Source of the DNA: Palsa-1248 sp963737835
GTDB taxonomy: Bacteria > Gemmatimonadota > Gemmatimonadetes > Gemmatimonadales > Gemmatimonadaceae
Direction: 5' to 3'
Assembly: GCA_963737835.1 (NCBI GenBank)
Contig: CAVTUH010000001.1
Coordinates: 868,001 to 932,000, forward strand
DNA length: 64,000 nucleotides
Positions 54,267 through 63,201 of the stretch are shown piece after piece. Every line of letters starts with the position of its first letter. The first letter of the stretch is position 1. Both the position numbers and the translations under genes were made by a program. Under the pieces are notes generated by a model. It made no database searches. It was not told the origin of the DNA and worked only from the letters and a program-made list of their open reading frames with translations.

Positions 54267-56075
54267 ATGCGACTGCGTGATGCCGTAGAGACCTGCGAAC
54301 AGTTGGAGCAGACGAAATCCCGTCGGGCCATGATCAGCGCGGTAGCAGAGCTCCTGCGCCACGCGGGGGAGAACGAGCGGGGCCCGCTTGTCTACCTCCT
54401 CCAGGCGCAGCTCCGACCGCCCTACGAAGGCGTCGAGCTTGGCCTCGGCGAGAAGCTCTTGACGGAGGCGCTCGCGATGGCCTACGACGAGAGTAGCGCC
54501 CAGGTGGCCCGACGGTACACGCAACTCGGTGATCTCGGGTTGGTCGCCGAAGCAATCGGACGGTCCCGGCGCGGCCGGACTCCGACGGTCCTCGAGGTCT
54601 ACAACGCCCTGCTGGATGTCGCGCAGGCAGTCGGTGGAGGCTCCGTCCAGCGGAAAATCTCCCTCGTCGCCAGCCTCCTCCAGCGCATGGATGGGGGCGA
54701 GGCGAAGTTTGTTGTCCGGATCATGCAGGGCCGGTTGCGGCTCGGCGTCGGGGATCAAACGATCATCAATGCCACCGCGGTCGCTGCGCTGGGTGACGGG
54801 CGGAAGAAAGCGGCCGTGGAACACGCTTATAACGTGCGCTCGGACCTGGGCGGCATCGTGCGCCTCGCGTTCGCGCATGGCGAGCGCGGGCTCAGGTCAA
54901 TCGAGCCTGAGATCGGCGTGCCTATCCGTCCGGCGCTCGCACAACGCCTGTCGTCGGCGGGCGCCATTATTGAACGGCTTGGCACCGTGCAGGCGGAGCC
55001 CAAATACGATGGCTTTCGGCTCCAGCTGCATCGCGACGGGGAACGGGTCTGGGCATTCAGCCGCCGTCTGGAGAACGTCACCGCGATGTTCCCGGAGCTC
55101 GCGGCGGCTCTGGTACGCGAGCTCACGGTGACCCGAGCCATCATCGAGGGTGAGGCGGTCGTCTATAATCCCGAGACGGGTGCGTTCCTCCCGTTTCAGG
55201 TGACGATCACGCGCAAGCGCAAAACGAACGTTGCTGAAGCAGCTGCGCATAATCCGCTTCGCCTCTTCGCGTTCGATCTGCTATACGCGGGCCACGAGAG
55301 CTACCTCCAGCGACCACAACGCGAGCGCTCAGAGCGGCTGCGCCAGCTGGTGCACGGCAGTCCTCGGGATCCGATCGTGGTGACCGAGGCGCACATCATC
55401 GCCTCGCCCTCCAAGCTCGAGGCGTACTTCAATGAAATGATCTCACGTGGGCTCGAGGGAGTGCTCGCCAAACGGCCAGACGCGGCATACCAGGCGGGAG
55501 CCCGGGGGTATGACTGGGTGAAGCTCAAGCGGGCCTACCAGTCCAAGTTACGGGACACTATCGATCTCGTGCTGGTGGGATACTTGCGCGGTCGAGGGAA
55601 GCGCGCCGCACTCGGCATCGGATCCCTGCTCGGTGCGGTGTACGACTCGAAAACCGATCGATTCCGCACGGTGGCGAAGATCGGATCGGGACCATCCGAC
55701 CGTGAGTGGCAGGACCTGCGCCGGCAACTCGACAAACGGGCGAGGCGCAACCGTCCGGAAGAAGTGGACTCGCTGATCCTCCCAGACGTGTGGGTGGAGC
55801 CGACAATCGTGGTCGAAGTGCTCGCGGACGAGATCACACGATCACCATCTCACACCTGTGGACGCGTCGCGGGCGAGCCAGGGTACGCACTACGCTTCCC
55901 ACGCCTTCTCGGGATTCGATCCGACAAGGCACCGACGGACGCGACGACCGAACGGGAGATCGTCGACCTCTACCGGCTGCAGCGCACAGCGAAGCCCGCG
56001 AGAAAGCGGGCCCCGGCAAACGGAAAGAAGGGCCGGCGAACCAAGCCGGCACCGAGTGCCGTTTCGACCACATAG
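54267..56075 (+). CDS. archaeal-type ATP-dependent DNA ligase
   Basis: A 602-aa ligase of the archaeal/eukaryotic DNA ligase I type. It has an N-terminal DNA-binding helical domain, an adenylation domain with AEPKYDGFRLQLHRDG (catalytic Lys246) and an OB fold. Further nucleotidyltransferase motifs: VWAFSRRLENV (III), RLFAFDLLY (IIIa), EGVLAKRPDAAYQAGARGYDWVKLKR (IV and V). The basic tail (RKRAPANGKKGRRTKP) may help DNA binding. Bacteria normally use an NAD-dependent ligase for replication, so this is probably a repair enzyme. No Ku, LigD or primase gene is nearby. Start: ATG 54267, family-like N-terminus. Confidence 0.93.
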   Translation: MRLRDAVETCEQLEQTKSRRAMISAVAELLRHAGENERGPLVYLLQAQLRPPYEGVELGLGEKLLTEALAMAYDESSAQVARRYTQLGDLGLVAEAIGRSRRGRTPTVLEVYNALLDVAQAVGGGSVQRKISLVASLLQRMDGGEAKFVVRIMQGRLRLGVGDQTIINATAVAALGDGRKKAAVEHAYNVRSDLGGIVRLAFAHGERGLRSIEPEIGVPIRPALAQRLSSAGAIIERLGTVQAEPKYDGFRLQLHRDGERVWAFSRRLENVTAMFPELAAALVRELTVTRAIIEGEAVVYNPETGAFLPFQVTITRKRKTNVAEAAAHNPLRLFAFDLLYAGHESYLQRPQRERSERLRQLVHGSPRDPIVVTEAHIIASPSKLEAYFNEMISRGLEGVLAKRPDAAYQAGARGYDWVKLKRAYQSKLRDTIDLVLVGYLRGRGKRAALGIGSLLGAVYDSKTDRFRTVAKIGSGPSDREWQDLRRQLDKRARRNRPEEVDSLILPDVWVEPTIVVEVLADEITRSPSHTCGRVAGEPGYALRFPRLLGIRSDKAPTDATTEREIVDLYRLQRTAKPARKRAPANGKKGRRTKPAPSAVSTT

Positions 56076-56636
56076 AGCAACGTCCAAGCGGGCGTTCATG
56101 TCGGATACGGCAAATCCTTTCGTTCGGCTAGCAATGCTCGAACGCCGCTGCGCCGGCCAGAAGTCGACCCTGCACGGTAGCGCCACCCAACACCGCCAAT
56201 GTCACCGCTTGTCAGCCCGAGGTCGAGCAAGTCCCGACCTTTCAATGTCGGAGGAACCTCCAGCGGTTCGATGATCCTGTATTGTGGTTGACGAGTGCGC
56301 TTTGCCGGTGATGGTCCGCGGGGCCAAGAGTGCGAGCAGCAACAGCGCGGTGAGGGCAACAATCAGCCAGAGCGGATGTACATGCGGCCGTTCGACGACC
56401 GAATGCGCGGCAGCGTGCTGAAGGCGACTGGGCATTGGCAACTCCATCGAGAGAGAACAAGAGCGAGTCGCACACCCCAATCTCTCTCGCCGCCTCTGGG
56501 GTTCCATCAGGTATTCCGCCCGGCCGTGTGAGGGGTCATCGGACAGAGCGGTGGTGGTCATCCCCGACTGTGCGGCAGCGCCACGTGTCGAAATTGGGGG
56601 GAACCCTGCAACCCGCTTCGCCCACTGGAGGGTGTC
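56076..56636. other. 561-bp region, one possible small TM protein on minus strand
   Basis: Mostly unassigned. On the minus strand, 56202-56435 could encode a 77-aa protein (MPSRLQHAAAHSVVERPHVH, then WLIVALTALLLLALLAPR as a single membrane helix). ATG 56435 has GGAG just upstream. The evidence is weak and the frame has no known homologue. Two short plus-strand frames overlap it and are shadows. Confidence 0.35.
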
Positions 56637-57068
56637 ATGTTTGGCCACTGGTCCACCGATTTGACTCTTCCGATGACCGACTGCGCCATCGAGGGCGTCT
56701 ACCCAGCGCCGCTCGGTGATGCAAACGGCGAGAACATTCCTCCCGACATGACGCGCGGGGATGTGTGGTGGGACTGCGACATGGCGTCTGAGCCGATCGC
56801 TGCGCACGCACTCGGTGCCGGCCGAGTCATCACGGATGATCGCGGTGTTTGCTGGACAGTTGTCGAGCTGCATGCAGCGTCCGCTGCTGACGAGACCGCC
56901 GGATGCCTCGCTTTTGTCTCAGCCAACAACGCGCGCCAGGTGTGGAGCTATCCGTGCCGATGGCGTGCGTTGCGTGGGGCCGACCTGAAAGCCGTCGGCT
57001 GGGGCCGTCGTAGCAACACGGGCTTCAATCACGGTGGCAAGGACACCCTCAATCAGACGGGGGCATGA
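56637..57068 (+). CDS. hypothetical protein, first gene of a two-gene overlap
   Basis: A 143-aa soluble protein. ATG 56637 has GGAGGGTG directly upstream, a strong ribosome site. The middle part GRVITDDRGVCWTVVELHAASAADETAGCLAFVSANNARQVWSYPCRWRAL resembles short proteins I have seen in related soil bacteria (D-x-G-x-x-W-T-V and YPxxWRxL motifs), without known function. The N-terminal part (LTLPMTDCAIEGVYPAP) is not recognised. Its stop overlaps the DksA-like gene start as ATGA, so the two are translationally coupled. It does not look secreted. Confidence 0.7.
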   Translation: MFGHWSTDLTLPMTDCAIEGVYPAPLGDANGENIPPDMTRGDVWWDCDMASEPIAAHALGAGRVITDDRGVCWTVVELHAASAADETAGCLAFVSANNARQVWSYPCRWRALRGADLKAVGWGRRSNTGFNHGGKDTLNQTGA

Positions 57069-57415
57069 TGCTAACCAACAGCCAACTCCAACGAATCGAG
57101 CGATGCCTCCTGCAAGAGCGGGAACGCGCGCTCACCACACTCAACGAATCCCAGGCGAGTGCCGCGCAAGGCGAGCTCGAACGAACCAGTGACCTGTCCG
57201 AAGCCCCGACGCATGTGGCCGAGCGGGCGTCCGAGACGGAGAACGAGGAACTCGAGGCGACGCTGGCCGCGCGCGAGATCGTCCAGATTGAAGAGATCGA
57301 TTCCGCGCTCGAACGCCTCTACAAGCGACCACACGCGTTCGGGCAGTGCGAGCGCACCGGGGAGCAGATTCCCTTCGAGCGGCTAGAGATCGTACCGTGG
57401 GCCAGGACCTGTTGA
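57065..57415 (+). CDS. DksA/TraR-type protein with degenerate zinc site
   Basis: A 116-aa protein of the DksA/TraR family: coiled-coil hairpin (IERCLLQERERALTTLNESQ, then LEATLAAREIVQIEEIDSALERLYKR) followed by the zinc-finger region FGQCERTGEQIPFERLEIVPWARTC, where the gene stops. In a canonical DksA-like finger four Cys bind zinc; here only QCER and ARTC remain visible, so two positions are missing. The coiled coil keeps many acids but no DxxDxA motif at its tip was found. It may bind the RNA polymerase secondary channel, by inference. Its start overlaps the upstream hypothetical gene (ATGA). Confidence 0.8.
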   Translation: MMLTNSQLQRIERCLLQERERALTTLNESQASAAQGELERTSDLSEAPTHVAERASETENEELEATLAAREIVQIEEIDSALERLYKRPHAFGQCERTGEQIPFERLEIVPWARTC

Positions 57416-57549
57416 GCCGTGTTCGACGTCAGCGGCGGTGCCGAGCGCCGCCTGTTCGGCGCCACGGTGACGAAGCAGCACGGGCGGATGATCGCGGGCA
57501 CATCCTCCGCGGTGGACCTTTGACCATCGCCTCTCGCTAGGGTGGGTCC

Positions 57550-59322
57550 ATGTCTATGTCACCAAAAGCCGCGCGGAGCGGCCGTCGCCACGATCGGGTG
57601 GAAAATGCGGAGGTCGCACGCATCTTCACCGAGTTGGCGGATTTGCTCGAGATTCAAAGCGAGAACCCGTTCCGTATTCGGGCCTATCGAACGGCAGCCC
57701 GCACGATCGCCGAGTTGCCACATGCGGTCGACACCCTGGCCCGCGAGAATCCAGCCGAACTGGCGGAGCTGCCGGGGATCGGCAAGGACCTGGCCGGGAA
57801 GATCGTTGAGATCGTTCAAACAGGAACGCTGTCGACGTTCCGTGAGGCTGCCCGGAAGGCACCAGCAGGCGCCGCTCTCGTGATGCAGATCCCCGGGCTC
57901 GGCCCCAAGCGGGCTCGCATCTTGTGCGAGAGGCTGGGCGTCAGGTCACTTGCGGGACTGCGCCAAGCCGCGCGTGCGGGACGGGTTCGGAGGCTTCGAG
58001 GGTTTGGCGCCAAGACCGAGGAGGGAATTCTCCGCGAGGTCGAGCGCAAGGCAGCAACTGGCCAGCGGGTCCTTCGATCGGTTGCCACCGAGTACGCGGA
58101 CGCGTTGCTCGAGTACATGCGGACGCTCGACAACATCGGGCAAGTGGAGATCGCTGGCAGCTATCGTCGCGGGAAGGACACGATCGGCGACCTCGACATC
58201 CTGGTCTCACGGACGATCAATGCCCGAGTGATTCCGCACTTCATCGAGTATCCGGAAGTCGACGCGGTGCTCGCCAAAGGCACCACCCGCGCCTCCGTCC
58301 GACTCCGTTCCGGTCTTCAGGTCGATCTGCGCCTCCTTCCTGATCGTGCGTACGGTGCTGGCCTGCACTATTTCACAGGATCGAAGGCCCACAACATTGC
58401 CATTCGTTTGCTCGGGCATCACAAGGGGCTCAAGATCAACGAGTACGGTGTGTTCCGCGGCAAGCGCTGGATCGCCGGCACTCGCGAGCGCGACGTCTTC
58501 CAGGCGGTCGGCGTCCCTTGGATTCCGCCCGAACTGCGAGAGGGTCGTGGCGAGATCGAGGCCGCCGTTGCCGGCAAGCTTCCCAACCTCGTCGCACTCG
58601 AGGACATTCGTGGTGATTTGCACGCGCATTCCACCGATAGCGACGGACGCAACACGGTGGAGGAGATGGCGGATACCGCCGAAGCCAAAGGCTACGAGTA
58701 CGTTGCGATCACGGATCACACGCCGAATGTGCGGATCGCCGGCGGACTGGACACCCGTGGCTTTCTCGCTCAGCGGAAGCGGATCGACAAGCTGAACGCC
58801 ACACTGAAGACAATCACTGTCTTGGCAGGTGCGGAAGTCGATATCCTGCCCAATGGAAAGCTCGACCTGGATGACGCGCGTCTCGATTCTCTCAATGTTG
58901 TGCTGGTTGCGCTGCATAGTCGGCTTTCTCTTCCCCCAGCCGAGCAGACGCGCCGCATCGTGCGTGCGCTCCAGCACCCTTCAGTCGATATCTTCGCCCA
59001 TCCAACGGGTCGCATCCTGAACGGCCGAAAGGGCGCGACCTTTGATCGCGACGTGGTTTTCCGAACAGCCGCCGATCACGGCGTGATGCTCGAGCTCGAC
59101 GCGCAGCCTGAGCGGCTGGATCTCGACGATATCGACGCCCGTGCTGCGAGCGATCAGGATGTCTTGATCACCGTGGACACCGACGCACACGGCATAGCGG
59201 AGCTGGACTTCATGCGGTGGGGAATTCTGCAAGCCCGTCGAGGATGGCTCACGAGGGAGAGCGTCGCGAACACGCGCCCACTAGCACAATTTCGCAAATT
59301 GCTGCACCGCGGACGACGCTAG
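57550..59322 (+). CDS. polX: family X DNA polymerase with PHP domain (PolX)
   Basis: A 590-aa bacterial PolX. The N-terminal 8-kDa-like region and helix-hairpin-helix elements come first (LAELPGIGKDLAGKIVEI, IPGLGPKRARILCERLG). The polymerase active site follows (GSYRRGKDTIGDLDILVS, with metal Asp214 and Asp216). The C-terminal PHP domain begins DLHAHSTDSDGRNTVEEMA, with further metal ligands in AITDHTPN and VDIFAHPTG. Bacterial PolX enzymes fill gaps in base-excision repair and carry 3'-5' exonuclease activity in the PHP domain. The gene starts at ATG 57550 with a weak ribosome site. Together with the DNA ligase 1.5 kb upstream this suggests a repair module. Confidence 0.95.
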   Translation: MSMSPKAARSGRRHDRVENAEVARIFTELADLLEIQSENPFRIRAYRTAARTIAELPHAVDTLARENPAELAELPGIGKDLAGKIVEIVQTGTLSTFREAARKAPAGAALVMQIPGLGPKRARILCERLGVRSLAGLRQAARAGRVRRLRGFGAKTEEGILREVERKAATGQRVLRSVATEYADALLEYMRTLDNIGQVEIAGSYRRGKDTIGDLDILVSRTINARVIPHFIEYPEVDAVLAKGTTRASVRLRSGLQVDLRLLPDRAYGAGLHYFTGSKAHNIAIRLLGHHKGLKINEYGVFRGKRWIAGTRERDVFQAVGVPWIPPELREGRGEIEAAVAGKLPNLVALEDIRGDLHAHSTDSDGRNTVEEMADTAEAKGYEYVAITDHTPNVRIAGGLDTRGFLAQRKRIDKLNATLKTITVLAGAEVDILPNGKLDLDDARLDSLNVVLVALHSRLSLPPAEQTRRIVRALQHPSVDIFAHPTGRILNGRKGATFDRDVVFRTAADHGVMLELDAQPERLDLDDIDARAASDQDVLITVDTDAHGIAELDFMRWGILQARRGWLTRESVANTRPLAQFRKLLHRGRR

Positions 59323-59489
59323 CGGACGGAGTGACCTCCAATTGTCACCGTCGCTCCCCCACGATGTCGGGGATTCTCGCGCAGCATAGTCGAACCTGCC
59401 TGACTCCCTGCGGCCGCAGGATCGATCAGCCTTACGGCACCCGATTTCTCCACGCGAACCGCGACCACCGGATCAAGACAAGTAAGGAT

Positions 59490-61292
59490 ATGCAACTACC
59501 GCAGGTGTCACTCTCCGCTGCGTGGGGACGCAGGATGTTGTGGCGGCAAATGGGTGCGGCCGTGCTGCTGTATGCCGCTACCAGCACCATTGCCGCCGCG
59601 TCCAACGTCCAACGTCCAACGTCTAACGTCCAATGTCTAGCCTCTGACGTCCAACGTCGAACGTCTAACGTCCAGCGTCCAACCACGCAGCCGCCTGGCT
59701 TGACGGCTCCTATTGATCCTGTCTGGCTCTGGACATACGCCGGTCGCCCCACACGCGAGGCGCTCAATGTCATCCGAGCGCTTAGCCACATCGACGAAAA
59801 GGGGCTGGTGCCCAGCGATTACGATCCCGGCGCGCTCGGCGCAGAGGCGACCGTATTGGAACTCAATCGACCAGCCACCGATAGCGACCTTGCACGCTTC
59901 GATGCGTTGATGTCACTGACGGTGGCGCGGGTCCTTCTCGCCCTTCATTCGGGTCGCCTCGATCCCAACACTCTGGGATTCCATCTACCATCCCCGCACG
60001 ACGGCATCGACATCAATGCCGCCGTGCGCGCGGTCGCCAACGGAACCGACGTGAGGGCGGAAATGTCGAGGGTCGAGCCAGAATACGCAGGGTACGCGGC
60101 ACTCGAAGACCTGCTCCGCCAGTACCGTACCCTAGCCGCTGACTCGGAGTTACGACCGCCGCTCCCAGTCGGTCACACGATCCGTCCTGGCGACCGATAC
60201 GAAGATATGCCTGCCCTCTACCGCCTGCTCGAGGCGACTCGCGACTTAGCCGTGGACGTCGCCGTCATGCCAATGGGGACCTCGGATGATCTCTACGTGG
60301 GGCCCGTGGTCGACGCGGTCACGCGATTTCAACGCCGGCATGGTTTAGACGGGACGGGGATCCTCGACGCGGCCACGATGGCAGCTCTGCGCGTCCCCAT
60401 GAACGTTCGCGTCCGACAAATCGAGCTGGCGCTCGAGGGATGGCGTTGGCTGCCGAGCCAGCCGCCAGCGCGGTACATCGTGATCAACATCCCGGCGTTC
60501 CGCCTGTTTGCCTTCGAGGATGACCCGCGGGCTCAACACCCAGTGCTGGCAATGGATGCGATTGTCGGCCAATCGCGCGGCCATCAAACGCCCGTGTTCG
60601 CGGGTGCGATGCAGGATGTTGTATTCAGGCCGTATTGGGATGTGCCACCGCACATCGCGCGATCTGAGCTCGTTCCACACCTCTTGCGGCATCCATCGGA
60701 TTTCGAGCAAGAGGGGTACGAGATCGTCCGTGGCGGAGGTGACGATGCAGTGGTATATCCGCTCACTGCCGAGAACCTGAAGCAGGTGGGTTCGGGAGGA
60801 TTCCGTTTGCGCCAGCGACCCGGACCTCGGAACGCGCTGGGCCAAGTCAAGTTCGTCTTCCCAAACGACTACAATGTCTACCTACACGGGACGCCCGAAC
60901 AAGAACTGTTCGGCCGCGCCCGTCGCGACTTCAGCCACGGCTGCATCCGTCTTGAGGACCCGGCCGCCCTGGCTGCGTTCGTGCTGGCGAGCGAGGAGGG
61001 GTGGAGCCCCGCCCGCATCGACACGGCCATGCACGGAGCAACGACGGTGCACGTCCCTGTTGAGCCGGCGGTCGAGGTATACGTCGTCTACAGTACGGTG
61101 GTCGTGGACGACGACAACCTACCCCATTTCTATGCGGATGTGTACGGCCATGATCGGGTGCTGCAAGATGCGCTGCACCTCCCGCCGGTCGAGAACGACC
61201 AGAGAAACGGACCGACGCGCACTCCAACGGCCTCCCCGCCGCACGTCGTAGTGTCGTCAGTCGGTCAGTCGGCTGACGCCGCGGGCAAATAG
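59490..61292 (+). CDS. L,D-transpeptidase (YcbB-like), peptidoglycan-binding
   Basis: A 600-aa exported enzyme. Its signal peptide (MLWRQMGAAVLLYAATSTIAAA) is followed at once by four heptapeptide repeats (SNVQRPT, SNVQCLA, SDVQRRT, SNVQRPT). A scaffold domain (LSHIDEKGLVPSDYDPGAL) and a peptidoglycan-binding motif (DAVTRFQRRHGLDGTGILDAATMAAL) come next. The YkuD catalytic domain has HGTPEQELFGRARRDFSHGCIRLED, with the nucleophile Cys485 in SHGCIR. It would form 3-3 cross-links or attach proteins to peptidoglycan. ATG 59490 has AAGGA upstream; the frame is open upstream to 59217 but non-coding in character. Confidence 0.92.
   Translation: MQLPQVSLSAAWGRRMLWRQMGAAVLLYAATSTIAAASNVQRPTSNVQCLASDVQRRTSNVQRPTTQPPGLTAPIDPVWLWTYAGRPTREALNVIRALSHIDEKGLVPSDYDPGALGAEATVLELNRPATDSDLARFDALMSLTVARVLLALHSGRLDPNTLGFHLPSPHDGIDINAAVRAVANGTDVRAEMSRVEPEYAGYAALEDLLRQYRTLAADSELRPPLPVGHTIRPGDRYEDMPALYRLLEATRDLAVDVAVMPMGTSDDLYVGPVVDAVTRFQRRHGLDGTGILDAATMAALRVPMNVRVRQIELALEGWRWLPSQPPARYIVINIPAFRLFAFEDDPRAQHPVLAMDAIVGQSRGHQTPVFAGAMQDVVFRPYWDVPPHIARSELVPHLLRHPSDFEQEGYEIVRGGGDDAVVYPLTAENLKQVGSGGFRLRQRPGPRNALGQVKFVFPNDYNVYLHGTPEQELFGRARRDFSHGCIRLEDPAALAAFVLASEEGWSPARIDTAMHGATTVHVPVEPAVEVYVVYSTVVVDDDNLPHFYADVYGHDRVLQDALHLPPVENDQRNGPTRTPTASPPHVVVSSVGQSADAAGK
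59601..59684. repeat. heptanucleotide tandem repeat, 12 units, translated
   Basis: Twelve 7-mers of consensus TCCAACG lie in tandem inside the L,D-transpeptidase gene. Three 7-mers make 21 nt, so the frame gives a heptapeptide repeat (four copies of SNVQRPT type). The array lies at the start of the mature protein, just after the predicted signal peptide. Confidence 0.9.
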
Positions 61293-61631
61293 AGCGCCCA
61301 GCTGATCCCTTCTGGGCGTGGCATCTATCAGAATCGAGCGGTGGCATGAGGTGCCGCTCACGGCCCTTGCATCCCCGACTGTTGCTGACGCTTGCTGGCA
61401 CATGCCCGCTGCGGCACGGCGCGTCGGGGCAGTTACCATACCGACACCCTGGTTCGGCCACTGACTTGCACCAGGGGCCGGTGATTGGCTCGCGGCCGGG
61501 GTGGCGCCGCGCATCTCCAACGCCTGCGTGCACTCGGCAACCGCGCGTCAGGCCGGGAACTCCCCGACGTCGTGTGCCTAAGTCCCCGACGCCGCGCGCA
61601 CCCTCGGTTCGCTTCATTCAGTAGTCACCGA
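61293..61631. other. 339-bp region upstream of flavodoxin gene
   Basis: The flavodoxin frame is open back to 61485, but no good start codon lies in this part. Nothing else identified. Confidence 0.35.
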
Positions 61632-62312
61632 CTGGAGCACGCGACGCCCGAGCCCAAGGTACTCGTTGCCTACTACTCGCGTTCCGGCACGACGCGACAC
61701 CTCGCCAGACAGATCGCGTCGGCTCTCAAAGCTGATCTCGAAGAGATTGGGGAGCCGATCAGTCGGCGGGGAGTGGTCGGCTATCTCCGGTCCGCGCGCA
61801 ATGCCATCACGGGCCGCCGTGTCGCGATCGCCAGGCCCCGTGAGAACCCGGCGGCCTACGACCTCGTGGTGATCGGCACGCCAGTGTGGATGGGGCATCC
61901 CTCCAGTCCCGTACAGGCATACATCGCAGAGTTCGGCAGCCGTTGTGCACGCGTTGCGTTCTTCGCGACGTACAAGGCGCATCGGAGGGGTGTGTTCTCA
62001 GACCTCAGGCGGGCCTGCGGGCAGGAGCCGGCGGCCACGCTCGCGGTGAAAGCCGCGCGGCTGCGAGGTGCGAGAGAGCTCGCCGACGTCAGCCATTTTG
62101 CTTCGATGATCCGGACGCGACTTCGCCTCGCGCGCGAGGCGGAGGACCGCCCGCAGGTGATTTCGATTGCTTCTCGACTGCGTGCTGTGGGGCGTCGCGC
62201 TTCTCGTCGAGCTCACCTCAGGCTGCCGCGTGGTCCACTCGCGGTAAATGGGGATCTGGCCGATCGGCCGACGAGTTCCGACGGAGATCGAGGGACTGGT
62301 GCTGGCAAGTGA
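61632..62312 (+). CDS. flavodoxin-fold protein
   Basis: A flavodoxin-like protein of about 226 aa. The FMN phosphate-binding loop is KVLVAYYSRSGTTRHLARQIA, and VVIGTPVWMGHPSSPVQAYI is the second FMN-contact segment. Start is unclear: no ATG or GTG lies close upstream of the fold; CTG 61632 (LEHATPEPKVLV) is the nearest possible start, and a TTG at 61485 would add an unlikely basic N-terminus. The tail after about residue 145 (ASRLRAVGRRASRRAHLRLP) looks less conserved. It probably serves as an electron carrier or in a membrane-linked redox step. Confidence 0.75.
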   Translation: MEHATPEPKVLVAYYSRSGTTRHLARQIASALKADLEEIGEPISRRGVVGYLRSARNAITGRRVAIARPRENPAAYDLVVIGTPVWMGHPSSPVQAYIAEFGSRCARVAFFATYKAHRRGVFSDLRRACGQEPAATLAVKAARLRGARELADVSHFASMIRTRLRLAREAEDRPQVISIASRLRAVGRRASRRAHLRLPRGPLAVNGDLADRPTSSDGDRGTGAGK

Positions 62313-62424
62313 AGTATCTCTCAACTCAACCTCGAGGAGGTTGGAATGCGCGGTGAAGTCGCCATGCTCGTCGAACCGAGTCGGGCGATCGGGCAACTAC
62401 CGGCGCGGAGCCCCCGCGAGGTCC

Positions 62425-62805
62425 TTACCGTGGTTTCGAACGTGAACCCGGATCGCCAACGCTGCGGCCCACCGCGCGACCAGCCGTTTTGATCTCCGCG
62501 CGTGTCGCGGTCACCCCCTGGCTCCGCGTGTACATCTCCTCCGCCAAGCGGCGGATGGGGGTGGAGAAGCTATCTCGATTGCCGCCCTGAAGCCGCGGCA
62601 GGATACTCGCATCAATGACGTCCTGTATCGCCACCAACACCCAATCGAGACTCAGCCCCATGTGGCGAGCGGTGTCCACGAACTCCCGCACCGCAAGCCG
62701 AACCAACGGAGAGTTGTATCGGTGCGAGGTGTACGCATTCTGCAGTGCAAACGCGAGGCGCTCGCGATGCTCGGCGCCCGGTTGGCTGCCGTGGAAATCC
62801 ACCAT
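62425..62805 (-). CDS. small helical protein, family shared with 52137-52460, copy 2
   Basis: A 126-aa protein with a strong ribosome site (GGAGGAGGGAAGGGAG before ATG 62805). It shares the pattern of the gene at 52137-52460: RERLAFALQNAYTSHRYNSPLVRLAVREFVDTA, MGLSLDWVLVAIQDVIDASI, STPIRRLAEEM. A basic, Gly/Ser/Arg-rich tail follows (AIKTAGR-type region to GSRSKPR). No domain is known to me. Both copies lie in the stress region, on the same strand, with charged helices and no signal peptide, so a small cytoplasmic regulatory or adaptor role is conceivable. Confidence 0.75.
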   Translation of the reverse strand: MVDFHGSQPGAEHRERLAFALQNAYTSHRYNSPLVRLAVREFVDTARHMGLSLDWVLVAIQDVIDASILPRLQGGNRDSFSTPIRRLAEEMYTRSQGVTATRAEIKTAGRAVGRSVGDPGSRSKPR

Positions 62806-63201
62806 CTCCCTTCCCTCCTCCTAGGGCAGCTGCCGCTACCCTAGGAATACTCGTCGGCGGAAGAGCAGCAAAGAATCGGGCATTGCCCGACGCGGCGCTG
62901 GGCCGCGTCGGGGCCGGGGGCCTGCAGGGTCAAACCGCACACCAGCGAGGGGACTCCCATGGGGAGCATCTCGCGGCAGAGTCTTCATAGCGGCAGGCGC
63001 GGCCGCACGGGCGGAGAAGGACGCTAAGCTCCCAATTAGATGGCGGCCTGTGCGATTCAGCTGGTCATCGTGATGACGGTACGGGCCATCGAGTTGCTGC
63101 GCCAGAACCCAGCCGAGGCGAATGCGATTCTGCACGTGACGTGTTGACGGTCTTTGCGCACAGTCGGTGCATCGGGAACGGTGCAGCTGGCAGCGAGAAT
63201 C
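62806..63201. other. 396-bp region with strong hairpin
   Basis: No gene seen. Contains an 11-bp perfect stem (CCCGACGCGGC at 62886-62896, loop GCTGG, then the complement at 62902-62912). There is no T-tract on either side, so terminator status is doubtful. Confidence 0.5.
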
